Shown here in pieces: positions 40,201-54,993 of a stretch of 64,000 bases of DNA (positions within the stretch are counted from its first letter, which is position 1; the number at the start of each line of letters is the position of its first letter). This stretch comes from Bugulina stolonifera. Taxonomy: Eukaryota > Bryozoa > Gymnolaemata > Cheilostomatida > Bugulidae. Where the stretch lies: assembly GCA_935421135.1 (NCBI GenBank), contig OW285191.1, forward strand, positions 16,570,700 through 16,634,699, given 5' to 3'. The notes beneath the pieces are model-generated. The model did no database searches, was not told the origin of the DNA, and saw only the letters and a list, made by a program, of their open reading frames with translations. The translations under genes were made by a program, and so were the position numbers.

Positions 40201-42906
40201 CCAAATCTATCATCAAACAAACTTCTACATTCTAATTCCATACCAGGTGTGAAACCAGCAGCAGCAGGAGTTTTATTAGCCTCAGTAGAGGCAGCAGCAG
40301 CAGTAGGAGTCGGAGTGCCCTCGGCTGATATAGAATCGGTAGCCTTCACAGCATCATCTGGTGTAGGAGTAGCTCCAAGTTCACTAACACTTATGCTGGA
40401 GGTACTGGGAGCTTCAGGAGTATTCTCAGCAGCTGCTGCTTTAGCTTTCTCTTCTTCCTCCTTTAATAGTGCTTCTCCATCTCCTACAGCAGTGCAGTGT
40501 TACATTATTTACTTGTAGGCTATTTATCAGTTTCATATCAAAGCAAGATCAGAAAAGTAGCCTACTGAGAATAATAAACATAGAACATAAAACACATGAT
40601 AATGTTAATAGTGAGCTGTATATGATATAGCTGACCATTGTAACACTGATAAATCTTGTATATTCGTTACATTATCCTATATATTATATGGTGAGATTGA
40701 CATAACAGAGCTAAAATTTGGCTAGGCAGTCAGAAAGTTTGTTTTACTCAACAGGCCTATAGATTGTGTATGAATAAGCACTTGCCGTGTCCTGTTAATT
40801 TGTAATGTCTGGCGAGATTCTTTGCTCCAATATACGACTTCTCACATTTCGAACAGGGAAACTTTAATTTGGATTTTCTTTTAGTACCTAATAAATCACA
40901 ACAAAAATCATATAGTTTACATGCAATTGAGCACACTACAAGATACTATCAACACCATAAATTGAATTACATTTATATAACATATCTACAGAATGATGTC
41001 ACATCTACCTTCTTGAGTATTGTTATCCTCATTTCCACTGTCATAAATATCGGAGTATCCACCATCAGAATCATCATAGTCCTCATACCAGTCTACCCTG
41101 TGTATCTGTTTATAATCTTTCACCATATGACTGGGGGGTTTAGAGATACGTCCCGCTCTGTAATCACATGAATAGTAGTATATTACGTGAAAAAAGTCAC
41201 TCCATGTTATGTACATGAGATGAACACCAACCATTTGTATTCATAGATTGGTGAGCATTGAACACAAGTAGTTTTTTAACGAGACAATTTAGAATCCATC
41301 ACAAATTATGCTGTTAGCTGAGTTTAAAAATGTCAGATTAAACATCTACATGTCTATTTGGTTTGACCAATCAGATTTTTGCAGTGATCCCTGGTACAAA
41401 TCCAACACCTGAGCATACATGCATAAAAAAGCTACTTGAATGCACGGACCTACCAAACCTATATTGGCAAGTAAACAATACATGCTATGCCTTTGCAATG
41501 ACCCAAACATCTTGTATTTACACTCAACAACACATCAATTCACCTCGTGATGGGCTTCTCCTTTTTCTTCCGGAGTCTCTCAGTAGGACTAAGTTCCCGT
41601 TGGTCAATATGAGCCATATCTCCACCATCACTATCTGAATCTCCTCCAAGGGTAGGTTCATCGAGCTCATCTGGAGATGTTTCTGGATCATCACTATCTC
41701 GGCGGGCACGCTTCCTATTGACCAACATACTGAGGTATCAAACAAATTGGGTCATTTACTGCCTTCACTAATTGAAGTAATTAAGGGAAAAACTTAGGTG
41801 TAGGCCTACTAACAATAAGAAACTGCATAATATGTATCTTACCTTGGTCGACCTTTACTTTTAGTTCTAATTGGACCATATTTTGCTTGATGATAATCTC
41901 GAGCTGTCAATGTTCCAGGTTTGGAATTAGATGAAGCTTCTAAATTAGCCTTGGCATGAGGTTGGACTACACGATATACTATTCTAGTGTTAGTCTCCGG
42001 ATTATACACTGCAGTTGACTCTCCATCCACACATTTTGAAGCAATGTTCTGACGCTGCAGAACCTTTACTATTTGTTGTATCTGCTCTGATGACAACTTT
42101 TGAGTAGAAGTGTAGGTATTTCCTTGCTGAATAATTCTAATAGGATTGGTCTTAGAACCCAGTGGTGGATTTGGTGCAGATTGTTGGAAAGATTTATTGG
42201 CTGGAACTATGGGCTGTGTAGTACCCACGGCTTCACCATGAGAATCAACTTGACCACCAGTTACATCTACCTTTGGCACAACCTCAGAATCACCAGCAGC
42301 ATCTACATCTTGAGTACTATTAATGGCCGGGGTGTATAGATCAGCATCATCATTTTCAATATGAGATATATCTCCACCAGAGGCTTCTACAAGAGCCTGT
42401 CGGAGAATGTCGGTAGTTGTGACTGTGGTGTCATTCTGAGGATCCTCATGCTCATTATTATGGTTCTGATGAGAAACTTCCATTGGGGTATTGTTACTGG
42501 CAGCTGTAGTTTGTTGCTCATTCTGAATGACATCGTGAGGTTGTCCAAAATCAGATTTATCCGTTATTCCAGACGTAACTCCATGTAGGACATTAACATG
42601 AGAGTCAGCATCTGAACTTTCAGCCTGAATTTCATCCACACTGACACTAGGAATTTGGCTTGGAGTAACAGTAACATTTAACAAGCTTGTGCCACCAGAT
42701 TCGACAGTGTTAGTCCCTATACCACCATCAGTACGTACTGCTACAGAGCATGCATTAATCGTACTTGTTGGCTGATCATAAAAGGATTTATCTTGGCTAC
42801 CAACAGAGGACGAGACATGTTGTTGAAGCTGAGTTTCGGTTTGAGAACCGAGCCCTTCTACTTTCTCTTCGACTACTGGAATTATAATGTCAAGGTCATC
42901 GGCCAT
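37277..42906 (-). CDS. ZNF839: ZNF839-like single C2H2 zinc-finger nuclear protein
   Basis: Thirteen coding exons on the minus strand give 932 aa (human 927): 42906-41843, 41729-41544, 41157-41009, 40887-40786, 40483-40244, 39918-39781, 39485-39388, 38986-38843, 38612-38511, 38352-38128, 37984-37829, 37725-37626 and 37371-37277. The large first exon is acidic and Ser/Thr rich and ends in SKGRPR. Exon 3 has RAGRISKPPSHMVKDYKQIH. Exon 4 carries the one C2H2 finger, FPCSKCEKSYIGAKN to RHYKLTGH (C-x2-C-x12-H-x5-H). Exon 6 is an Arg/Gly run (VGRGRGRGRGKRK). Exons 8-10 form the conserved helical C-terminal domain (SLYDVLESGLAAPPGERP, ELQGKMTELAQLCL, TESIAHSIGI). The last exons match the human tail pattern. 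Intron 4 uses a GC donor. A 5' UTR intron probably ends at about 42930. Function in human is not established. Confidence 0.88.
39060..39233 (+). mobile_element. tRNA-derived SINE, copy B (internally deleted head)
   Basis: B-box GGTTCGAGTCC at 39112-39122 and the body to about 39233 match copy A at 9556-9787 over about 140 bp at high identity, with small deletions. The A-box half of the head is missing or replaced, although a GGTGTT at the left end may be the original start. It lies in ZNF839 intron 7, opposite in direction to that gene. Confidence 0.85.
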
Positions 42907-44674
42907 TGATTGTTTCCAAATTTTGATCTGTAAATTATAAGTAAAATGTGCATTATTTAGACAATTGTCCAATTAAAAGTATAATTTCTTGCACTTAATG
43001 AATATTTGACGCACAAAATAAAAAATATCTTACCAAAATTTCCTGATAATCAGGTTACAACGGTGAATTTCTATTGGTGAATCGCGGTGACCTACTGAAT
43101 GTGACCAGCTTCTTCCCCAATATCCGCGGGAAATATCTCGGACAATTTCGAAGGTTAAAATGAGTAGAGGACAACTCTTACTGCAGAAGCTTTTACAAGA
43201 GTTGCCTCCTCTTGTTACCTTTATTACTGATCAGCAGTTGTTCTCTCTCAACTTAGGAAGAAAATTGAGAGAGGGCAACTTCTAATTATTACATTTACAT
43301 TTATTGGGTTTTCTAAAAGTTTACAGATAACATTATTTTGTTAAAGGTAACTTGTTGACCACAAATAAATAAATATATATTATATATATATTATATTTAT
43401 ATTGTATTATATTTTTGTTCTCTTTGTTTATTTATTTATTCTCTCCTATGAGTTGTATATAATATATATTTATTTCTTTTGTGGTCAACAAGTTACCTTT
43501 AACAAAATAATGTTATCTGTAAACTTTTAGAAAACCCAACAAAATAATAATGTAAAAAAAATATACAACTCATAGGAGAGAATAAATAAATAAACAAAGA
43601 GAACAAAATTATCATTAATAGCTTATGAGTACCCATGGTTATCTTTCACAGATGGAAGCTCCAAAGAACCTATGGAATGAACATAGCTTCTTTGTAGCGA
43701 TTGTATTATAATATGCATATCTCATAATACATGTATATGAGAATAGTCAGCAAGTTTTTCAACTTTATATGTGATTCCTAGATGAATATTGCAACTAGCA
43801 GCAGCCAGTGTCTCAACTAGTGATTCTATTCAGCTGGCTACAAGCTACAGTTACTCAACGAGTGACTCCTTTGTATATATTCCAAGAGGTTGTAGAAAAC
43901 CAGCTAGTTCATGCAACTCTGTACATGGTTGATGACCGGGAAAAGGAAACGCAGAACTATAAATCAATCTGAATTGCTCAAAAAAATTGTAACAGCAGCA
44001 TAGGTTCGGCTCTGAGATGAAGAGCTTACACTCCATTTACTGGTGAGCAAGTTAACCACAGCACCATTTCTAGAATGGGTAGGCAAGCTATTGACTACAC
44101 TGACACTGATAGCCAGAGACACTACATGTAATATCCTACTTGTGGCTGTCAAGGCACAAGGTGCAACAAATAAATGGTAAAACTACTATTGCATTAGAAG
44201 TTGGAACTTGTTCTACACTCAACTATTCCCACTTAGAAACTATATAGCCATAACTCCACAGTGTTTCTCTCTGATACCGCTAAATAACTTGCTCAGGTTG
44301 CTCATAACCTGCTGATCAGTGGTTACAGCAAAAAGTTTTACTCTTCCCCTTACAAAACTTGAGAGAAGACAATCTCTTATTACAGTCAGAATCTTTGATC
44401 ATGGGTGTGTATAATTTCCATATAAAATAAAATTTCTTTATTTATTAATCCAGCGATTAATCATCAGCATTAATATAATTAATGCAGTAAATCAAAAATA
44501 GTATTGTCAGTTGTTGGTACAAGAAAAGTCCATACAAAAGTAGGAAATATTTCAGATATATTAATACTCATTGTGTGAAAATGAGATCCGGTTTTGTCAC
44601 ACATGAACTGCCGTCAGTCCCACTAGACAGGTTATACTCCTTGGCATCTGCTAATGGCATAAAATTCCCCTTAA
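42907..44674. other. ZNF839 to GON7 intergenic region
   Basis: Both neighbours are on the minus strand. It contains the ZNF839 promoter and leader, elements of the GTTGTCCTCTC family near 43163-43285, the interleaved inverted repeat at 43304-43608 and otherwise AT-rich DNA. Open frames of about 60 codons at 43851-44152 (minus) have no family features. Confidence 0.45.
43304..43608. repeat. Interleaved inverted repeats A-B-A'-B'
   Basis: Arm A (43304-43365, 62 bp) is perfectly complementary to A' (43478-43539). Arm B (43413-43460, 48 bp) is perfectly complementary to B' (43561-43608). The order A, B, A', B' is that of a pseudoknot, not of nested or adjacent hairpins. The A pairing extends about 15 bp further inward with one small mismatch. 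Confidence 0.9.
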
Positions 44675-45318
44675 TCATGATTTTCTCCTCTTTGACTCAG
44701 GAGATTCTTCATCTAAAACAATGTAATAATTTGAATACCAATAGCATAGTTATAGTAATAAACATATTATATGTAGAGAGCAGATAGTATCAAAGTCTTA
44801 CATGACATCAAGTTGTCCGAACTATATTTTAGTATGAGTATAAAAAGATATGGGGATTTGGGAAGTATCTTTTGGTAGCAGAAGAAAAACAAGATAAAGG
44901 GGATTTGGGGGATTTTGCTTTTATCCCTTTACACTTCGAGTCCTATACCTCAATTTCCACCTCAGTAAGTAAGAGTAAAGACCAATATTCTAAACAATGT
45001 CCAGTGGCCTGTGCCATACAAATAAGTGCCTCCGATTTATCTACCTTCACTGAATTCTGAGCCGCTGTTATCGGCGTCGGACTCGGCAGAGCTCGCGCTC
45101 ACATTCGCCTGGTCGTGACTGCGTTGAGCAGTTACGCCAATATACGCTGTTAATGTTTTATTAGAGTTTGATGCTAACTTGGAAATGGCATTTATGATGG
45201 AAGTATAATACAGCTCACGATTGTGACCTGATGGGCTTTCCTTAGCTGAGAGTAGCTGCTGAAAGTTGGGGTGCCCCGGTTTTGCAACACAAATTTCCAA
45301 GCTACTGGGCGCCGCCAT
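44675..45318 (-). CDS. GON7: GON7, KEOPS complex subunit (probable)
   Basis: Two exons, 45318-45045 and 44712-44675, give 103 aa (human GON7 100). GON7 is the fifth subunit of the KEOPS/EKC complex that makes the t6A37 modification of tRNA; it binds LAGE3 and is largely disordered alone. What is seen: an N-terminal region with HPNFQQLLSAKES (human has a similar PFQGLLSG), a short helix YYTSIINAISKLA, then a Ser/Asp/Glu-rich tail (SAESDADNSGSEFSEDEE) ending in a basic PESKRRKS, which parallels the acidic tail and basic KRPKTPS end of the human protein. Two-exon structure and size fit. If not spliced, the frame would end two codons after the donor. The match is weak in sequence, as usual for this fast-evolving family. 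Divergent from MDH1. Confidence 0.6.
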
Positions 45319-45648
45319 ATTTTTATAGCCTCTACTCTAGTGAGAGTTCTTCATGGGGGCTGCTAATGACGCCCTAATATCGTTGTGACTTATAGAATTG
45401 AGGCTATAAATTGCTATGTCTACACAAGATTTGTTATCTTACTATCTGTCCGAAAAATATTGTTGCACGTAATAACTTTACATAAATATTCATCTTTCTT
45501 TTTGTGCGGCGGACGACAATGCCTATTTATAGACCATGAGTTCAGTTATAAACATACATTATTATATATTATGCTTGTTACCGAGCTTCTTGCAACTCGC
45601 ACTACACTGTAACTATTCTATAACCACTAGTTCGCACAAGAAGAAAGG
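45319..45648. promoter_or_regulatory. GON7 / MDH1 bidirectional promoter region
   Basis: Only 330 bp separate the start codons of the two divergent genes. The GON7-proximal side is GC and CG richer than the surrounding DNA. No TATA box at a convincing distance was seen for either gene. Confidence 0.5.
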
Positions 45649-50057
<4,409 letters not shown>

Positions 50058-51312
50058 CATAGTGCTCCAAAATCACACCTGTGAATTTATGACAGTCATT
50101 TTATCTATGATGTCATAGCAGGTGTGTGTTTCATGGTTGGTTCAACATCAGTTATACATCACCAGTTTTAGTCAGTAACAGTCTTACATTTACTGAACTT
50201 CCAATGCATAATCAGCTTCTTTTTCAAGTGTTTGTTTTGTTACTATGTAGACATATTTATAGTTTATACTTGATATGTTTTACTGTGGAGTTACGCATAG
50301 ATTATGATCAAAACTCGTGAGTATGATGAATCCATCAGAAGATATTTCCTCTCTGGTTGAACTGTCTATGAAACTAAGGTGATTACTACCATATGGTGGT
50401 CTGATTACTCTGTTACAGTGAATCCTGTTGAATAAACCTGATCTGTATCCATACATTGCCTTGTTGTGACTTGAAGTATAAAGATAACTATCATATTTAC
50501 TGAGAGATAGCCCCGGTAATCTGGGGAAAACAGTTTAGTGTGGGTCTCTTTTATGGATGTTTACTCTTTTATTAAGTAAGAAATTTCTATAATGGTGAGT
50601 CAATTTGTACAGGTTAAAAAGGTGGAAAACAATATTATAATGTAAACGGTGTACTCCTTGGCAGTATTACCATAATATGTGTCTATTGAAATAACTGTCT
50701 AGAAGAATAATATTCTGTAAAGTGCATAATATACCTTATCTGAACCATTGACAGTAGATGATCATCACATGTAAGTAAGGCCCTCTAGTAGATTGAACAT
50801 TAGGACACACCCATGAAGAGATGCCCTGCTGTTGGAATTGATAACAGAAAATGTTGACTACACGCCCATAGAAGGGACATCTGATAGTATATTGTTTGCT
50901 ATTCAGGACCGAAAGTAGAACAAACCAATGGAAACTATGTCAGCTATACTCTATCTCTTGATTTCTAAAACAAATTAAGGTTTATTATGTCACCATGAAT
51001 ATATGGCAATCCAGTATAAGATCATTATGTTTGCTGACGAGAACCAAGTCTTCGTGACCTAACTTCCGGGCACAGACCAACCTACTCAAGAAATTTCTGG
51101 GCCACTTCCATCACGGGTAGGTCAAACACAAAATCCTTATTTCCATAACTGGTGTGATGATAAGCTAAGAATGGTTTCTTCCGACCAAGCAAGATCCTAA
51201 CCTAGACCAAGCGGTCATCTTGGGATTTCTATTTGTGATCTAGGCTGGTCCAAGAGTTTGTGAAGACACTCATTAGTCTGTAATTGAATACTGCATAATT
51301 TCCAAGGATAAC
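50058..51312. other. MDH1 / POLR1H convergent intergenic region
   Basis: MDH1 3' UTR with its AATAAA, then sequence that may hold the last exon of the minus-strand POLR1H gene. A possible minus-strand continuation of 20 codons follows an AG at about 51150 in a compatible phase, but it does not resemble the family C-terminus. Confidence 0.4.
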
Positions 51313-51932
51313 TTACCCGCATTTTGGATTAGCACAGCTAAAGAAAACAGTCTGTCCTTCATCAGCAGATCGAGTCTGTTGAGTTTTATAGGTCATCGTT
51401 GGATGGCCACATTTACTGCATTCTCGATCAATCTATTGAATATGAATACATGTACCTCATTCACTGCATTTACTTAGAGTATTACTGATAAGCCATATAC
51501 GGAATGAGTAAAATATAGTATGTACACTATACACCATGTAGATGAATTGGGTTGATTTATAATGCCTCACCGTGGGACCAGCAGTTTGATGTTTGCCATC
51601 AGAGGTGCTGGATTCCTGGAGTTTATTGAATATTATGGTTCTTGTAGTCGTTATACCATGGAATTCTAGAGTAAGCCAAAAATAACAGTAGTTACCAGTT
51701 TATTTGGCAATATTCATTTATAACAAGTTCTCATCAAACAATGCAAACAAACACTGTCACACGGAGCGAAAAATGTACAAGTAAAATACTTACCAGATGT
51801 GTTTACGATGCTACTACATTTTCGACATTCAACGGCTCTGCTTGTGGAGTTGGGTGAAGGTAACACTGACCCACATTGCTTACAGAATCGTGGATCTGTT
51901 ACAGTGAAGAGAGTTGAAGTTGTCGAGTTCAT
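51313..51932 (-). CDS. POLR1H: RNA polymerase I subunit RPA12 (3' end uncertain)
   Basis: Exons 51932-51794, 51665-51571 and 51432-51313 on the minus strand give about 117 aa to a TAA that overlaps a donor (human 126). RPA12 is the small Pol I subunit for RNA cleavage and proofreading. The N-terminal zinc ribbon is visible as FCKQCGSVLPSP and ECRKCSS (two CxxC pairs). The C-terminal TFIIS-like ribbon has IDRECSKCGHPTMTYKTQ and the catalytic-loop signature TRSADEGQTVFFSC, which contains the acidic Asp-Glu pair. The last pair is CANPKC (C-x4-C, as in RPB9) instead of the human C-x2-C. The reading frame hits TAA right after GG at a good GTAAGT donor (51316), so either the protein ends here, or a short last exon exists downstream. 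The start is the ATG four codons after an in-frame TTG. Confidence 0.88.
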
Positions 51933-53831
51933 ACCTAGTGACAAAGTGCTGCCATTTAGGACCTATTAGCATGAGCAGAGGTAGGCAGCATTTAGCCTGC
52001 ATATGCATAATAGGCCTACATGGACATGTTTGTAGGCATACACGTGATCTTATCCCATACAGTGATATTTGATCTAGTAGTCCGAGTCACTCACTAACTG
52101 CATAGTCTAGGAACACAACACTGCTAAGCGCCCAAGCACTGGAGAAAGAATGTAGAGAAACCTAGCCATGATTCTATCCATTGTTTCAGTAATTCTAGCA
52201 CTTAAAAGTGTTAATCTAAAACAATTAGGCTAATATACTCTTAAGCTATCCCATCGCCAGGGATTCCACAATGTTAGTTGATTAGATCAGAAATTATGCA
52301 TTAAAATGAAAATCCTGTATAACTTGTCTAGTTGACTGACTCCATATGTGTGTAGGCCTAATACTACTTTGAAGATTTGTATATTTTAATATTTCAGTTT
52401 TTATTCATGAGTGGATGGAACTGTGACAACCGTTGTCCAGTTACTTGTCTAGTTGTGCCTCACTAGACAAAGGGACATTTCGAAAATGTCCGTTAAAAAC
52501 GAGACGTTTCAAAAAATTTTTTTGGGATTGGAGATTAGGAATCGGGATTGGAGTTAGGAATTTCGGTTTGGGGCTTTGAAGTTTTCGGAACGTCCTGTTT
52601 CTAACTGATATTTTCGAACAGTCACAAATTCACCTTACTTGTGTAACAGTGTTTTAAATATAAATGCCTTGTGATACAGCAATACCGCTGTTTCTGGCAG
52701 AAGAGGCGTGCCTCATTTTTGGATAGTGGTCATCAGGGCAGAATACTTTCTCCCAGTAGAGAGCCTGAGCTGGCCATTTAGGGACAGAGTGGATACCCGA
52801 GTTAATTCTTGTCTGGACATTTGATTATGGCTGGTTCATCATATGACTCACAAAGGGCAGGGTAAGCCTTTTCTTTGGACAGGATCTTGTGTAGCAATCT
52901 GGCACGAGACACTCTGCTCCTTTCCTAGAGTGGCTGTAGCTTTATTTAATGTTATAATGTTACTATGAATATAAATATAATATAAACTAAATTAATATTT
53001 AATGTTGATCTTTAACTTGTGTTTTTATTCCTAAAGACAAAAGTGAAAAGAACAGTAACATAATCGTAATGATAAATAATAAAATAATATAATTTAAATT
53101 TTATTTTTAAATAATAAAAAACAATTTTTGATAACTATAACCCCTGTAACTTATTAATTATATAATAAATATGTAACCTACATTAGAAAGAACAATATGG
53201 AAATATAGAATATTTAATCACTAATGTAAATGTTAAAATAAATGTACTAGTACTGCACTTTGACTTTACATCTTCCTTGAATGAGAGTAAAATTTTCTTT
53301 CGCTTATAATACTAAATAAATGGTAATTTATGTTCTATATGATATCCCAAGGTTATCTCAAAAGTGGCACAAATACATATACATACATAATATAATACAA
53401 ATAGAAATAGCTGATAGTCATATTGATATTCATCCACGGATCAACAAAACATGAAACAGCTACATCAGGTGGTCATCTTTCGCATGGCACTTCTACATTG
53501 ATCTCTTTTATCATTTGTTAATAGCGAACTTCTCCAGCGCTGTGCATTTGAAGCATTTCTCATTTTCAAGCCATGAACAAAGACGACTCGCTAAGAGAGC
53601 CTGCGTTTCGTAGCCCAACTAGTTAGCTTATTTGTTTACAATAATGGTTAATACAACTTGTGGCCTTGTTTTAGTGTCCTTTTAACAAGCACAGGCGATC
53701 AGTGGACTGGTCAATGTTCAATTTTATCACTTTTATCAGATGCTGTAACTGGACTTGTAAGTGAATTAGTGACTCAATTAGTAGTGCCAATACGCCAGTA
53801 GCTTCCAGTAAGAACAAATAACTCAAATGAA

Positions 53832-53894
53832 ATGAATATCATATGCAATAAGAATATCTTAAAGATATTCTTATTCATTGCATACGATATTCAT
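53832..53894. repeat. 63-bp palindrome
   Basis: Nearly complete dyad centred at AATATCTTAAAGATATT: the outer arms ATGAATATC and GATATTCAT also pair, with small bulges. It lies 36 bp left of the inverted-repeat-bounded element. Confidence 0.75.
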
Positions 53895-53929
53895 ATATAA
53901 TATTATAATAAATAATTTAATGTTGAATA

Positions 53930-54635
53930 CTTCAGAAACACCTAGAGCACACAGGCTGACTGATATACCTCAGAATTTACCTCAGATTAGGTAGGACTCC
54001 ACCATCAATTTCATGTAAATCTATAAGGGAGCCTATAGTTTTAACTATTTTTTGGACTAGGGGGTCTGCAATATTTACAGTATATCACTGTTTAGGATTG
54101 GAAGTTGGTTTCTCATCTTATCTCACGAATTGTTCGTGGCAGGAAACTAGAGTGGTAAATGCATTTTTTGGCTGATATTGAGGTTGGCTCTCCTCTGGCA
54201 GCTGCTCTAGTGGTCATTGTTACCATCTCTCTGTCACCCACAATATCATCATATGCTCTGGATAGAGTGGAATGTTGTTCTTCATTCTGAAGAATCCTGG
54301 TCAGTAGACACAGGCGATGGTTTTTTCTTCTATTTTCCAGGGTCCGGGTCTCTAACTGATCTCTCGCCTCTGATAGACTGTCAGTACGCCCCCTTAGGTT
54401 TGCTATAAATCGTATGGCACTGTTCTGGTTGAGTTCTATATCATGGATCTTGTTCTTAGTTGAAGGGTCCCATACTACATCTGCATACAGTTACTAACTG
54501 TTGCACCAGTGGCACTTATATTTTACACTCAGAACCTTAAAACGATTTATGATCCTTAAATTTTGATTGAGTCAACTGGAAATAAATCAGATCACTGCTT
54601 ATCAGTCAGCCTGTGTGCTCTAGGTGTTTCTGAAG
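53930..54635. mobile_element. Element bounded by 36-bp perfect inverted repeats
   Basis: The left end (53930-53965, beginning CTTCAGAAACACC) and the right end (54600-54635, ending GGTGTTTCTGAAG) are exact reverse complements over 36 bases. The 634 bp interior holds the reverse-transcriptase tail on the minus strand. No clear target duplication flanks it. This is an unusual union of DNA-transposon-like ends and non-LTR coding sequence. Confidence 0.8.
54113..54490 (-). pseudogene. C-terminal fragment of a non-LTR retrotransposon ORF2
   Basis: On the minus strand 125 codons are open and end in TGA at 54113. The peptide has the hallmark of the post-reverse-transcriptase region of LINE elements of the CR1/L2/Jockey-like kind: YADVVWDPSTKNKIHDIE, then LNQNSAIRFIANLRGR, SLSEARDQLETRTLENRRK, LCLLTRILQ, and near the end HSSFLPRTIREI. 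Family members show a corresponding W-P, E-x-Q-x-x-A-R-F, L-x-x-R-R and NSFFPRT-type pattern. The polymerase core is missing, so it is a 5'-truncated remnant, although the surviving part has no frameshift or stop. Confidence 0.8.
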
Positions 54636-54993
54636 TGAAGCACACTCATTACCAAGATATAGGTTTTAGTAGCACCTATTGTTTTTTCTACTAAGCTATA
54701 TATCGGCTGCTGTCCACATAATGTTACTTTCAACAGCAGTACAAATCTAGAGCAGTGTTTCAGACTATGGATACAGCACAAAGATGTATCATCCAGTAAT
54801 AAGCTCATGTTGCTTTAGCCATTACAGAGAGTCCAGTAGTAAAGCATATCACAACTCTCTAGGCCTATCTTGTTCTTAGAACAGAAGACCGCATATCGCT
54901 CTAATTGCAATTGTAATTCATATATATGTTTATAGATTGTAACAAAATAATTATGGTGTTCTTGATTTTCTTTGCTTACAGTAATACATCATC

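Larger units (their letters stand above)
51933..54993. other. POLR1H to AGPAT intergenic region with transposon debris
   Basis: Divergent 3.06 kb spacer. Includes a G/T-rich stretch with repeated GATTGGAGTTAGGAATTT-like units (52520-52570), a candidate non-coding or short first exon on the plus strand ending at about 52860 (MAGSSYDSQRA, then GTAAGCC) that cannot join the AGPAT frame, a palindrome at 53832-53894, and the inverted-repeat-bounded element at 53930-54635. Confidence 0.45.

Noticed and set aside
51061..51150. Last POLR1H exon (YGNKDFVFDLPV...)
   Set aside because: Phase fits, but the sequence shows no resemblance to the RPA12 C-terminus and the pyrimidine tract is poor.
52826..52862. 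MAGSSYDSQRA exon as the AGPAT start
   Set aside because: Joining it to the AGPAT exon at 54983 reads into a stop codon; AGPAT is complete from 54994.
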